Assembly (NCBI GenBank): GCA_004213965.1
Contig: SGZI01000006.1
Coordinates: forward strand, 1-36,072
Length of the DNA: 36,072 nucleotides
Source of the DNA: Flavobacteriales bacterium
GTDB taxonomy: Bacteria > Bacteroidota > Bacteroidia > Flavobacteriales > Flavobacteriaceae
Direction of reading: 5' to 3'
Shown here: positions 9,980 through 19,348 of the stretch, one piece after another
Position numbering within the stretch: the first letter of the stretch is position 1
Layout of the letters: each line of letters begins with the position of its first letter
Program-made: the position numbers and the translations under genes
Notes under the pieces: generated by a model
Told to the model about the DNA's origin: nothing
The model's database searches: none
What the model saw: the letters and a program-made list of their open reading frames with translations, nothing else

Positions 9980-11065
9980 TATTTATTTTTTTGCATTAAA
10001 AAAGATTTTAAAAACGGTCCAATATCCCCATTAAGAACATTATCTATATTGCCAGTTTCATGTGCTGTCCTAACATCTTTAACAAGTTTATATGGGTGCA
10101 TAACATAGTTTCGTATTTGACTTCCCCACTCAATTTTCATTTTTTCAGATTCTATATCAGATCGTTGTTTATTCTTTTTCTTTAATTCGATTTCATATAG
10201 TTGAGACTTAAGCATCTGCATTGCTCGAACTCTATTATCGAGTTGTGATCTGGTTTCTGAACAAGAAATTTGAATTCCCGTCGGTTTATGTACTAGTTGA
10301 ACTTTTGTTTCAATTTTATTTACACTTTGTCCTCCTGCTCCACTAGATCTTGATGTAGTAATCTGAATATCAGACGAATTTATTTCTATATTAATAGAAT
10401 CATCAATTAAAGGATAAACATATACTGAAGCAAAGCTTGTGTGCCTTTTCGCATTAGAATCAAAAGGAGATATTCTAACAAGCCTGTGAACGCCATTTTC
10501 TCCTTTTAGCCATCCAAAAGCAAAATCTCCTTCAATTTGCAGGGTTACAGTTTTTATACCCGCAGAATCTCCATCTTGTATGTTTAATTGAGAAACTGAA
10601 AACTTATTTTTTTCACAATACATAGAGTACATTCTCATTAACATTTGGGCCCAATCACAACTTTCAGTTCCACCAGCACCAGCTGTTATTTGTAAAACTG
10701 CATTCATTCCATCAGTTTTGTCTGACAGCATATTTTTAAATTCCAATTCTTCAATTAATTCTTTTGTTATGGAATGAAGATTATCTATCTCCGTCTCTGA
10801 AGATTCTCCAGTTTTATAAAATTCCATAAGAATTTCTAAGTCATTAACTCCATCGTCAGCTTTATTAAAATCGGTGATCCATTTTTTGACAAGCTTAATC
10901 TTTTTTAAATCCTTTTCAGCAGTTTTTGGGTCATTCCAAAATTCAGGATGGTGTGTTTTTTCTTCCTCTATTTTTAGGTTGGAAATCTTAGCATCAATGT
11001 CAAAGATACCTCCTTAACGTAACCAGACGCTCCTTAAGTTCTTTGAATTGTTCAGAAGTAATCAT
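9979..11065 (-). CDS. prfB: Peptide chain release factor 2, expressed through a programmed +1 frameshift
   Basis: GGQ motif ([14 protein letters not shown]) and SPF anticodon-like tripeptide ([15 protein letters not shown]). The ORF track starts late at 10827. Upstream, ATG at 11065 reads [21 protein letters not shown] then in-frame TGA (11002-11000); a +1 shift gives [65 protein letters not shown]..., which joins the listed ORF. Confidence 0.95.
11000..11014 (-). promoter_or_regulatory. prfB: prfB programmed +1 frameshift signal (AGGAGG-TAT-CTT-TGA)
   Basis: Minus strand 11014-11000 reads AGG AGG TAT CTT TGA, followed by C. Same layout as the classical RF2 autoregulatory site: SD-like hexamer, 3-nt spacer, CUU slip codon, UGA C context. 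Confidence 0.95.
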
Positions 11066-11164
11066 ATTAGATTCTGTTTATTACAAATTTAATGCATATT
11101 TATTAGTTAGATAGTTTTTTTTAGAAAATATATTTTATGTAGATTTAACTAAATTAACATTAAT

Positions 11165-13567
11165 ATGAAACCATTTGTAAACCTATTATTTGTCTTATTT
11201 TATACTATTAGTTTTTCTCAGTCAATTACTAAGGATTTTAAACAATATAGCGGATTTTTTAATTTTTATTATGATTCTTCATCTGATAAAGTATACTTAG
11301 AGATTGATAATTTAGATAAAGAATTCTTATACATTAGTTCGCTTGCTTCAGGAGTAGGATCTAATGATATAGGTTTAGATAGAGGACAATTAGGTGGTGA
11401 AAGAGTAGTTAAATTTTCAAAATATGGAAATAAAATTCTTCTTATCCAACCAAATTTGAAGTATAGGGCTGTTTCCCAAAATGATCTTGAAAAAAGAAGC
11501 GTAGAACAAGCTTTTGCAAAATCAGTTATTTATGGCTTCAAAATTGTTGAGCAAAAAGAAAATAAATATATAGTTGATCTTACGCCGTTTCTTATGCTAG
11601 ACAGACATAGTGTTGCGAAAAGACTTAAAAGCTCAAATCAAGGTACATATAAGGTAGATAAGACAAAAAGTGCAATAGAATTAGAAAGAACTAAGGCTTT
11701 TCCTGAAAATGTTGAATTTGAGGCTCTATTGACTTTCTCAGGTGATGCAAAAGGAAGATTAATTTCAAGTGTTTCGCCTGATCCAAATTTTGTTTCAGTT
11801 ATTCAGCATCATTCATTTGTTAAATTGCCAGATCAAAATTATAAACCAAGAAAATTTGATGTTAGAAGCGGGGCTATATCAATAGCTTATATGGATTACG
11901 CTACTCCTGTAGATGAACCAATTGTTAAAAGATATATAGTCAGACATAGGTTAGAAAAAATTGATCCTACTTCAAATTATAGTGAGGCTAAGGATCCTAT
12001 TGTATATTATTTAGATCCTGGAACTCCAGAACCTATCAAATCTGCCTTATTAGAAGGTGCTTCTTGGTGGAATCAAGCTTATGAAGCTATTGGTTTTAAA
12101 AATGCATTTCAAGTTAAAATATTACCTGAAGATGCAGATCCAATGGATTGTAGATATAATGTTATTCAATGGGTTCATAGATCTACAAGAGGATGGAGTT
12201 ATGGCTCAAGCGTTGTTGATCCAAGAACTGGAGAAATTATAAAAGGACATGTAAGCCTTGGTAGTTTGAGAATTAGACAAGATTTTATGATTGCACAAGC
12301 TTTGCTGAATAAACCTTATTTAGAGGGGAATGATAGCACTCCTATGTTAGAAATGGCTTTAGCTAGGATAAGACAGTTAAGTGCTCATGAAGTAGGTCAT
12401 ACTATTGGGTTTGCACATAATTTTGCGGCTAGCACCAATAATAGGGCCTCTGTTATGGATTATCCACATCCACTTATTTCAATTGATAATAATAAAATAA
12501 ATCTTGATAATGCTTATGATATTGGAATCGGAGAATGGGATAAGACAACAGTGGCTTACAGTTATTCAGATTTTGATGAAAAAATTAATGAAGAAGATGC
12601 ATTAAATAAGATATTAGATGATTCTTATGCGAGTGGTTTAAGATTTATTACTGACAGCGATGCTAGAGCACTTGGAGGAGCACATTCACTAGGGCATTTA
12701 TGGGATAATGGAAAAAACGCATCTGATGGCTTAAATGAAATAATTAGTGTTAGAGGTAAGGCTATTTCAGATTTTTCAGAATATAATATTAGAAAAAATC
12801 AACCTTTTTCTATGCTAGAAGATGTCTTTGTTCCATTATATTTTCTGCATAGATATCAAACTGAAGCTGCGGTAAAAATTATAGGAGGTTTAGAATACAA
12901 TTATGCAACTAGAGGAGATAATCAGACTATAGTAAAGCAAATTGAGTATTCTCAGCAGATAAACGCACTAAACATGGTGTTAAAAACTTTAGATGCAGAT
13001 TTTTTGACTATTCCAGAAGATAAATTAGAACTCTTTCCACCAAGAGCATTTGGTTATTCAAGATCTAGAGAATCATTTAAGTCAAAGATGGGTGTAGGTT
13101 TTGACCCAATTAGTATTGCTTCTACTGCGGGAGACATGACACTTTCATTACTTCTTCATCCTGAGAGGATGAATAGACTGATTCTTCAAAAATCATTAAA
13201 TGCTTCCTCACTTGGTATAGAGCAATTATTTGATAAAATAACCTCTAAAACATTTATGGAGAGAAATGAAAATTTATATAAAAATGAAATTCAACATACT
13301 ATTAATAATAGATTTTTAGAATATCTAATGAATTTGTCAGTATCAAGTGATTGTATTTTCCAGGTTAAGAATCAAGCTAATAGAGCTATAGATAAGATAT
13401 ATAAACTTATTGACTCTAAAACTTTTAAGAATTATGAATACAAGGATTATTATAAGGATTTAATTAAGAGTTTTAGAAAAAATCCTGAAAAGTATGTAAT
13501 GGCTAAATCGTTAAAAATACCAGATGGATCACCTATTGGTTCTAATGACTGTAATTATATAAACTAG
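11165..13567 (+). CDS. Secreted zinc-dependent metalloprotease (metzincin-like; DUF5117/DUF4953-type)
   Basis: Signal peptide; HEVGHTIGFAHNF zinc motif followed by a Met-turn-like SVMDYPHP; 800 aa. Confidence 0.85.
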   Translation: MKPFVNLLFVLFYTISFSQSITKDFKQYSGFFNFYYDSSSDKVYLEIDNLDKEFLYISSLASGVGSNDIGLDRGQLGGERVVKFSKYGNKILLIQPNLKYRAVSQNDLEKRSVEQAFAKSVIYGFKIVEQKENKYIVDLTPFLMLDRHSVAKRLKSSNQGTYKVDKTKSAIELERTKAFPENVEFEALLTFSGDAKGRLISSVSPDPNFVSVIQHHSFVKLPDQNYKPRKFDVRSGAISIAYMDYATPVDEPIVKRYIVRHRLEKIDPTSNYSEAKDPIVYYLDPGTPEPIKSALLEGASWWNQAYEAIGFKNAFQVKILPEDADPMDCRYNVIQWVHRSTRGWSYGSSVVDPRTGEIIKGHVSLGSLRIRQDFMIAQALLNKPYLEGNDSTPMLEMALARIRQLSAHEVGHTIGFAHNFAASTNNRASVMDYPHPLISIDNNKINLDNAYDIGIGEWDKTTVAYSYSDFDEKINEEDALNKILDDSYASGLRFITDSDARALGGAHSLGHLWDNGKNASDGLNEIISVRGKAISDFSEYNIRKNQPFSMLEDVFVPLYFLHRYQTEAAVKIIGGLEYNYATRGDNQTIVKQIEYSQQINALNMVLKTLDADFLTIPEDKLELFPPRAFGYSRSRESFKSKMGVGFDPISIASTAGDMTLSLLLHPERMNRLILQKSLNASSLGIEQLFDKITSKTFMERNENLYKNEIQHTINNRFLEYLMNLSVSSDCIFQVKNQANRAIDKIYKLIDSKTFKNYEYKDYYKDLIKSFRKNPEKYVMAKSLKIPDGSPIGSNDCNYIN

Positions 13568-13571
13568 TTTT

Positions 13572-14603
13572 ATGAACATTGATTTAAGAAGCGATACATT
13601 AACTACTCCATCTAAAGATATGTTAGAGGCGATGCTGTCTGCTAAAGTTGGAGATGATGTATATGGAGAAGACCCTACTGTTAAAGAATTAGAAGATAAG
13701 TTAGCAAGAATGTTTGGAATGGATTATGCTATGTTTTTTCCTTCTGGAACAATGGCAAATCAAACTGCAATTAAATTGCACACTAATCCTGGAGATCAAG
13801 TCATATCTGACAAATATTCTCATGTTTATAATTATGAAGGAGGAGGAGGAGCATTTAATAGCGGAGTTTCCTTTAAATTAATAGATGGTAACAGGGGAAT
13901 GTTTGATGCTAATCAGCTTTTAGAATCAATTAATCCTAAAGAGTTTTATCATAGCCCTCTATCATCTCTAGTTACTCTAGAAAATACAACAAATAAAGGA
14001 GGTGGGGCTTGTTGGGATATTAATGAAATTAAAGAAATAAAGGAAGTCTGCAACATGAAGGAGTTAAGCTTACATCTTGATGGAGCTAGAATATGGAATG
14101 CTATTGTAAAGAAAAATGAAAATCCAAAGGATTACGGAGCTATTTTTGATACAATTTCAGTATGTCTAAGTAAGGGGCTTGGGTGTCCAATGGGTTCAGT
14201 CTTAATTGGCAATAATGAGATAATGAAAAATTCTCTTAGGACTAGAAAGATACTAGGTGGGGCAATGAGGCAAATTGGTTATATGGCAGCAGCTGGAATT
14301 TATGCAATAGAAAACAATATCGATAGACTTAAAAATGATCATATAAGAGCTGAAGAAATAGGAGAAAAACTAGTTAATATGCACTTTGTAAAGAAGGTTG
14401 AAGTTATTGAGACAAATATTATAGTATTTGAGATTAATAATGCAATCAAAAAAGAGTCAATTATAGAGGTTTTTAACAAGCTAAATGTTCAATTTGATTG
14501 GCATTCTATGGGTTTAAATAAAATTAGGATTGTGACTCACTTAAATTATTGCAATGAACAACATGCATATTTATTAAATTCTCTTGAAAATATTAAAATA
14601 TAA
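13572..14603 (+). CDS. ltaE: Low-specificity L-threonine aldolase / beta-eliminating lyase family
   Basis: IDLRSDTLTTPSKDMLEAM, GDDVYGEDPTVKELE, FFPSGTMANQ, LHLDGARIWNA, CLSKGLGCPMGSVL. Confidence 0.88.
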   Translation: MNIDLRSDTLTTPSKDMLEAMLSAKVGDDVYGEDPTVKELEDKLARMFGMDYAMFFPSGTMANQTAIKLHTNPGDQVISDKYSHVYNYEGGGGAFNSGVSFKLIDGNRGMFDANQLLESINPKEFYHSPLSSLVTLENTTNKGGGACWDINEIKEIKEVCNMKELSLHLDGARIWNAIVKKNENPKDYGAIFDTISVCLSKGLGCPMGSVLIGNNEIMKNSLRTRKILGGAMRQIGYMAAAGIYAIENNIDRLKNDHIRAEEIGEKLVNMHFVKKVEVIETNIIVFEINNAIKKESIIEVFNKLNVQFDWHSMGLNKIRIVTHLNYCNEQHAYLLNSLENIKI

Positions 14604-14655
14604 GTTCATGTAATTCTTTCATTTAGACTAAAACAATAGTTTAAAAAAAAACACT

Positions 14656-14663
14656 TAATTTTG
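14656..14663 (+). promoter_or_regulatory. Putative Bacteroidota -7 element (TAATTTTG) upstream of the CBS/CysK-like gene
   Basis: TAnnTTTG match about 23 nt before the ATG at 14687. -33 element not clear. Confidence 0.35.
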
Positions 14664-14686
14664 CATTGCATTAATCCAAACAGTTA

Positions 14687-15727
14687 ATGGGAAAAAGCAA
14701 AAAAATCGCAAATAATATATTAGAGCTTATAGGCGAAACACCTATGATTAGACTCAATAAGGTAGCGAGTAAATTAAAAGGAGAATATTTTGCAAAAATT
14801 GAAGGGTGTAATCCTGGTCACTCCGCCAAAGATAGAATAGCATTATATATAATTGAAGAAGCTGAAAGAAAAGGGTTGTTAAAACCTGGTAATACAATTA
14901 TTGAGACAACTTCTGGTAATACAGGTTTTAGTATTGCTATGGTTTCAATAATTAAAGGATACGAATGCAAATTAGCTGTTAGCTCAAAGTCTTCTCAGGA
15001 TAAAATTGATATGCTTAAAGCAATGGGGGCAGAAGTATACGTTTGTCCTGCTAATGTTCCTGCAGATGACTCAAGATCATACTATCAAGTTGCTAAAAGA
15101 TTACATGAAGAAATAAAAGGGTCAATATACATTAATCAGTATTTTAATTATTTAAATTCTGAAGCACATTATAGAACTACTGGGCCAGAAATATGGAAAC
15201 AAACTAATGGTGAAATAACTCATCTTGTTACATGTAGTGGAACTGGTGGCACCATCTCTGGAATAGGAAAATATTTAAAAGAAAGGAATCCAAATATTAA
15301 AATAATAGGAGTTGATGCATATGGTTCAGTTTTGAAAAAATATCATGAAACTGGAGAATTTGATGAAAAAGAAATTTTCCCATATAGAATTGAAGGTTTA
15401 GGAAAAAACTTAATTCCATCAGTAACAGATTTTGACACAATAGATAAATATGTAAAAGTTAATGATGAAAATAGTGCTCATACTGCTAGAGATATAGTTA
15501 AAACTGAAGGGATATTCGTTGGTTACACAAGCGGTGCTGCATTTCAGGCAGTAAAACAATTAAGTGATAAAGGAGAATTTAAAGAAACTGATAAAGTAGT
15601 TATTATTTTTCCTGATCATGGATCAAGATATTTAAGTAAAATATACAGTGATAAATGGATGGAAGAACAAGGGTTTTTTGATTCAAAAAACGAGAGTTTA
15701 TTGAAGAAAATTCAATACGTTAAATAA
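14687..15727 (+). CDS. PLP-dependent cysteine synthase/cystathionine beta-synthase-fold enzyme; candidate cysteate synthase
   Basis: [26 protein letters not shown] (PLP Lys), [26 protein letters not shown], and CBS-like [16 protein letters not shown]. The substrate assignment is inference only. Confidence 0.85.
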   Translation: MGKSKKIANNILELIGETPMIRLNKVASKLKGEYFAKIEGCNPGHSAKDRIALYIIEEAERKGLLKPGNTIIETTSGNTGFSIAMVSIIKGYECKLAVSSKSSQDKIDMLKAMGAEVYVCPANVPADDSRSYYQVAKRLHEEIKGSIYINQYFNYLNSEAHYRTTGPEIWKQTNGEITHLVTCSGTGGTISGIGKYLKERNPNIKIIGVDAYGSVLKKYHETGEFDEKEIFPYRIEGLGKNLIPSVTDFDTIDKYVKVNDENSAHTARDIVKTEGIFVGYTSGAAFQAVKQLSDKGEFKETDKVVIIFPDHGSRYLSKIYSDKWMEEQGFFDSKNESLLKKIQYVK

Positions 15728-15749
15728 ATAATTTTATAAAAAAACATTA

Positions 15750-16991
15750 ATGAAAGATCTTTTCGAAAAAATGTATAAAGATAAAGGGCCATTAGGAAAA
15801 TGGGCTGATATTGCTGAAGGTTATTTTGCTTTTCCAAAATTAGAAGGTGAAATTTCAAACAGGATGAAATTTCAAGGAAAAGATGTCATCATATGGAGTG
15901 TGAATGATTATCTAGGGTTGGCAAATCACCCAGATGTAAGGAAAACTGATGCTGAAGCAGCAAAAAAATATGGATCAGCATATCCAATGGGAGCTAGGTT
16001 AATGTCAGGACATACACCATTACATGAAAGATTAGAGAAAGAGTTAGCAGAATTTTCCAAAAAAGAGTCAGCTTATGTCCTTAATTTTGGATATCAAGGA
16101 ATTCTGTCAACAATAGACTCATTACTAGGAAAAAATGATGTTGTAGTTTATGATATGGATTCTCACGCCTGTATTGTTGATGGTGTAAGATTACATTTAG
16201 GAAAAAGATTTACATATAAACATAATGATATTGCTAGTTTAGAAAAGAATCTTGAAAGAGCAACAAAGATTACTAAAGAGACTGGAGGAGGCATATTAGT
16301 AATATCAGAAGGTGTATTTGGAATGAGAGGTGAGCAGGGAAAATTAAAAGAAATAACAGATCTAAAAGATAAGTATCAGTTTAGATTATTAGTTGATGAT
16401 GCTCATGGTTTTGGAACATTAGGAGAAACAGGAGCTGGTGCTGGAGAAGAGCAAGGGGTACAAGATAAAATAGATGTATATTTTGCAACTTTTGCTAAAT
16501 CATTAGCCAGTACAGGAGCGTTTATTGCATCTGATAAAGAGGTAATAGATTTTCTTAAATACAACATGAGATCTCAAGTATTTGCTAAATCTCTACAAAT
16601 GCAATTAGTTGTAGGTATATTAAAAAGACTTGAAATGTTAAGGTCTATTCCAGCCTTAAAAGATAAATTATGGAAAAATGTCAATGAACTTCAAAATGGT
16701 TTAAAGGAAAGAGGATTTGATATTGGCACTACTCAAAGCTGTGTTACTCCTGTTTATTTGAAAGGAACTGTTCCAGAAGCATTTGCCTTGGTTAAGGATT
16801 TAAGGGAGAATCATCTAATATTTTGCTCTATTGTTGTATACCCAGTAATCCCTAAGGGATTAATACTAATAAGATTAATACCAACAACATCTCATAACTC
16901 AAAAGATATCCAGGAAACATTGGATGCATTTTCTAGTATAAGAGATAGACTTGACTCAGGATTATATAAAGAATTATCTAAAGAATTATAA
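15750..16991 (+). CDS. Alpha-oxoamine synthase family (AONS / serine palmitoyltransferase / cysteate acyltransferase-like)
   Basis: WSVNDYLGLANHPDVRK, YDMDSHACIVDG, HNDIASLEKNL, LLVDDAHGFGTLGETGAG, PLP Lys in TFAKSLASTGAFIAS. 22-nt gap after the CBS-like gene. Confidence 0.88.
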   Translation: MKDLFEKMYKDKGPLGKWADIAEGYFAFPKLEGEISNRMKFQGKDVIIWSVNDYLGLANHPDVRKTDAEAAKKYGSAYPMGARLMSGHTPLHERLEKELAEFSKKESAYVLNFGYQGILSTIDSLLGKNDVVVYDMDSHACIVDGVRLHLGKRFTYKHNDIASLEKNLERATKITKETGGGILVISEGVFGMRGEQGKLKEITDLKDKYQFRLLVDDAHGFGTLGETGAGAGEEQGVQDKIDVYFATFAKSLASTGAFIASDKEVIDFLKYNMRSQVFAKSLQMQLVVGILKRLEMLRSIPALKDKLWKNVNELQNGLKERGFDIGTTQSCVTPVYLKGTVPEAFALVKDLRENHLIFCSIVVYPVIPKGLILIRLIPTTSHNSKDIQETLDAFSSIRDRLDSGLYKELSKEL

Positions 16992-16996
16992 AAAAT

Positions 16997-18118
16997 CTAC
17001 TTAAGCATCTTTCTATAGGTGCATCTTTTTTTTCTTAATACTGGTTTAAAATTTTTCCAAATTTTATCTATTGCATCATTTTCTATTAATTCTGGTGTTC
17101 TGTAACAATCTTCAATACCTTTTCCTCTTAGGGTTTGTATTAAAGAATTAAAAAGAATTGCTGTAACTCCTTTATTCTGATGATCAGGATCTATTCCAAT
17201 TAGATATAGAGTTACATTTTTAACATGTTTTCTAGCTTTAATTAAATGAAAGAATCTAAATGGATATAACTTCCCCTTCATTTTTTGAAGTGCCTTAGCA
17301 AAAGAAGGCATAATTATAGCAAAACCTATAATATTATTTTTATTGTCAAAAACAAACGTTATAAATTTTGGATTAAGATATCTTAAGAATTTATCTTTTA
17401 TATATTCTTTTTGATCCTCATTTATCTCAACAAATGATGATAATTTTGAATAACTCTTGTTAAATAAATCAAACATTTCATTTACATAATTTAACACATC
17501 TTCTGTATTATTAAAAGTAACAGCATTAAAATCATATCTCCTTTGAATTATTTTGCTCATTTTAGAATAATAGTCTTTATCAATGTCTTTAAAGGAAAAC
17601 TTTTTCTCTAAATACTGCTTTTCTACTTTAAAATTTAGTTTTTCGAAATGAGATGAGTAGTAGGGATGATTATACCAGGTAATCATAGTGCTAATTTTAT
17701 CAAATCCATAAGTAAGAACACCAACCTTATCTAAATTAGAGAATCCTATAGGACCTTCCATATATTCTAAATTATTTTCTTTTCCAATCTCATTTACTTT
17801 ATCTATTAACTTTTTGGTAACATTTAAATCATCTATCACATCAAACCAACCAAAACGAATTTTTTTTATTTTTTTTTCATTTACTTCTATGGAATTAATA
17901 ATCGCTGCGATTCTGCCAACGACTACATTGTCTTTAATAGCTAAATATAATGAGACAGTAGAAATTTTTAGTGCAGGATTAATATCTGAGTTAAAAATAT
18001 TTATTTCTTCACTTATAATAGGAGGGACCCAATATTTAGAGTTTTTGTATAATTTAAAAGGGAATTCTACAAATCTCTTTATATCCTTATTACTTATTGC
18101 TTTTTGAACTTGAATCAT
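16997..18118 (-). CDS. GNAT-like acyltransferase-fold protein
   Basis: C-terminal half LYLIGIDPDHQNKGVTAILFNSLIQTLRGKGIEDCYRTPELIENDAIDKIWKNF resembles the GNAT acyl-CoA motif and fold. Confidence 0.7.
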   Translation of the reverse strand: MIQVQKAISNKDIKRFVEFPFKLYKNSKYWVPPIISEEINIFNSDINPALKISTVSLYLAIKDNVVVGRIAAIINSIEVNEKKIKKIRFGWFDVIDDLNVTKKLIDKVNEIGKENNLEYMEGPIGFSNLDKVGVLTYGFDKISTMITWYNHPYYSSHFEKLNFKVEKQYLEKKFSFKDIDKDYYSKMSKIIQRRYDFNAVTFNNTEDVLNYVNEMFDLFNKSYSKLSSFVEINEDQKEYIKDKFLRYLNPKFITFVFDNKNNIIGFAIIMPSFAKALQKMKGKLYPFRFFHLIKARKHVKNVTLYLIGIDPDHQNKGVTAILFNSLIQTLRGKGIEDCYRTPELIENDAIDKIWKNFKPVLRKKRCTYRKMLK

Positions 18119-18990
18119 TCTTTGTCTTTATGTAAATCAAACCTATAACTCCCCCCAAAATTAATATAAAATATTTTTGGTGTATTCTTGAAATTAAACA
18201 CTAGAGAGGTGTCAAATTGTAAATTCTCATTACTAAGATATGCCCCTCCAAATTTTAACATATTATCTGCATAAAAATCACTTTTAATACCATGTGTTTC
18301 AATAAAACTAACCCATTTTTGATTAAAAGCATGTGTAAGAGTTATTATATATTCAAAGTCATTTTGATCTGAACCAATTCTTTCAAGAATTAAATTGGTA
18401 ATTAGCACAAAATTGTTTTTAAAGTTATTCTGAGTTGCAATCATAAAACTCGGACTAACCCCTTTTATGCCAGATGCAGTAAATGGATTGTTTTTTCCAT
18501 CTATATTTATCCCAACATAAACTGAAACTGCAGGAATAAGAGAATTCCAGTCAAATTTATTATTAGCCCAATAACTATATAAATTTGGACTATCATCTTT
18601 GTTTTTATAAGGATCATAGACTAGATATTTAGCTCCAATTTTAAATTTTCTAAAATTACTTCTGCTGTATTCACTGTCTATAGTTGATCTCATATCAGTA
18701 AATTTGTCGTTTTGATAAATACCGTTAATTTGGAGTTCTAATTCTTCTAGAATTAACCCATATCTAACCATGAAATTTAATCCTGCGCCTTCAACTTTAT
18801 TCTCTATCAATTCATGCTCTTGATTTACCAAAAACACTCCAGTTTCTAATTGGATTACATTAGAGCCTACTGAAAAAGCACTTTGAGAAGTTCCAGGTCT
18901 ATTAGAATTAATAATATCAGTGTATTGTGAAAAAACTTTAGTATTAAAAAAAAACATAAGAGCTATTAAAATAAGTAAGGATTTTTTCAT
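18115..18990 (-). CDS. Outer-membrane transporter-like protein (Phenol_MetA_deg-type beta-barrel)
   Basis: MKKSLLILIALMFFFNTKVFSQYTDIINSNRPGTSQSAFSVGSNVIQLETGVF. Start moved to 18990: a TATCTTTG element at 19016-19009 (minus) overlaps the 19011 start, and the signal peptide begins at MKKSLL. ATGA overlap with the downstream gene. Confidence 0.72.
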   Translation of the reverse strand: MKKSLLILIALMFFFNTKVFSQYTDIINSNRPGTSQSAFSVGSNVIQLETGVFLVNQEHELIENKVEGAGLNFMVRYGLILEELELQINGIYQNDKFTDMRSTIDSEYSRSNFRKFKIGAKYLVYDPYKNKDDSPNLYSYWANNKFDWNSLIPAVSVYVGINIDGKNNPFTASGIKGVSPSFMIATQNNFKNNFVLITNLILERIGSDQNDFEYIITLTHAFNQKWVSFIETHGIKSDFYADNMLKFGGAYLSNENLQFDTSLVFNFKNTPKIFYINFGGSYRFDLHKDKE

Positions 18991-19008
18991 GAGATTATTT
19001 CTGTTATA

Positions 19009-19016
19009 CAAAGATA
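19009..19016 (-). promoter_or_regulatory. Putative -7 element (TATCTTTG, minus strand)
   Basis: TAnnTTTG match about 18 nt upstream of the ATG at 18990. Confidence 0.4.
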
Positions 19017-19067
19017 AAATATTTATATTTTAATATTATATTAACTGTTTTTGAATTCTAAGAATTG

Positions 19068-19075
19068 TATTTTTG
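19068..19075 (+). promoter_or_regulatory. Putative -7 element (TATTTTTG) for the DUF4834/YfhO/GT cluster
   Basis: TAnnTTTG match about 26 nt upstream of the ATG at 19101; a TTTTTG lies upstream at short spacing. Confidence 0.35.
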
Positions 19076-19100
19076 CTTTTCAATATAAAAATCATTTAAA

Positions 19101-19334
19101 TTGGGTTTATTAAAATTCATATTAACTTTTATAGTTGTCTACTACATATTTAAGTTTCTTTCAAGATTGTATTTAGCATATGTATTAAATAAATTTAAAA
19201 ATAATCCATTCAGTCATACCAAGAATAAATCGAGTGATGAAAAAGAAGGAGATGTTACGATAGACAAAATGCCTAAAGGAAATTCAAAAAACAAAAATGT
19301 CGGAGATTATATAGATTATGAAGAAATTGATTAA
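19101..19334 (+). CDS. DUF4834 family small membrane protein
   Basis: 77 aa, N-terminal TM, C-terminal GDVTIDKMPKGNSKNKNVGDYIDYEEID. Located directly before the YfhO-like gene. Confidence 0.75.
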   Translation: MGLLKFILTFIVVYYIFKFLSRLYLAYVLNKFKNNPFSHTKNKSSDEKEGDVTIDKMPKGNSKNKNVGDYIDYEEID

Positions 19335-19348
19335 AAGATGTTGATTAT

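Noticed and set aside
9979-11065. prfB looks frameshifted (possible pseudogene or sequencing error), since the ORF track begins at 10827
   Set aside because: The in-frame TGA sits exactly in AGGAGG-TAT-CTT-TGA-C, the known programmed +1 frameshift signal, and the shifted frame continues as normal RF2.
13839-13852. GGAGGAGGAGGA tract as an SD or regulatory site
   Set aside because: Lies inside the threonine aldolase coding sequence and encodes the GGGG of YEGGGGAFNSG; no start codon in a suitable position.
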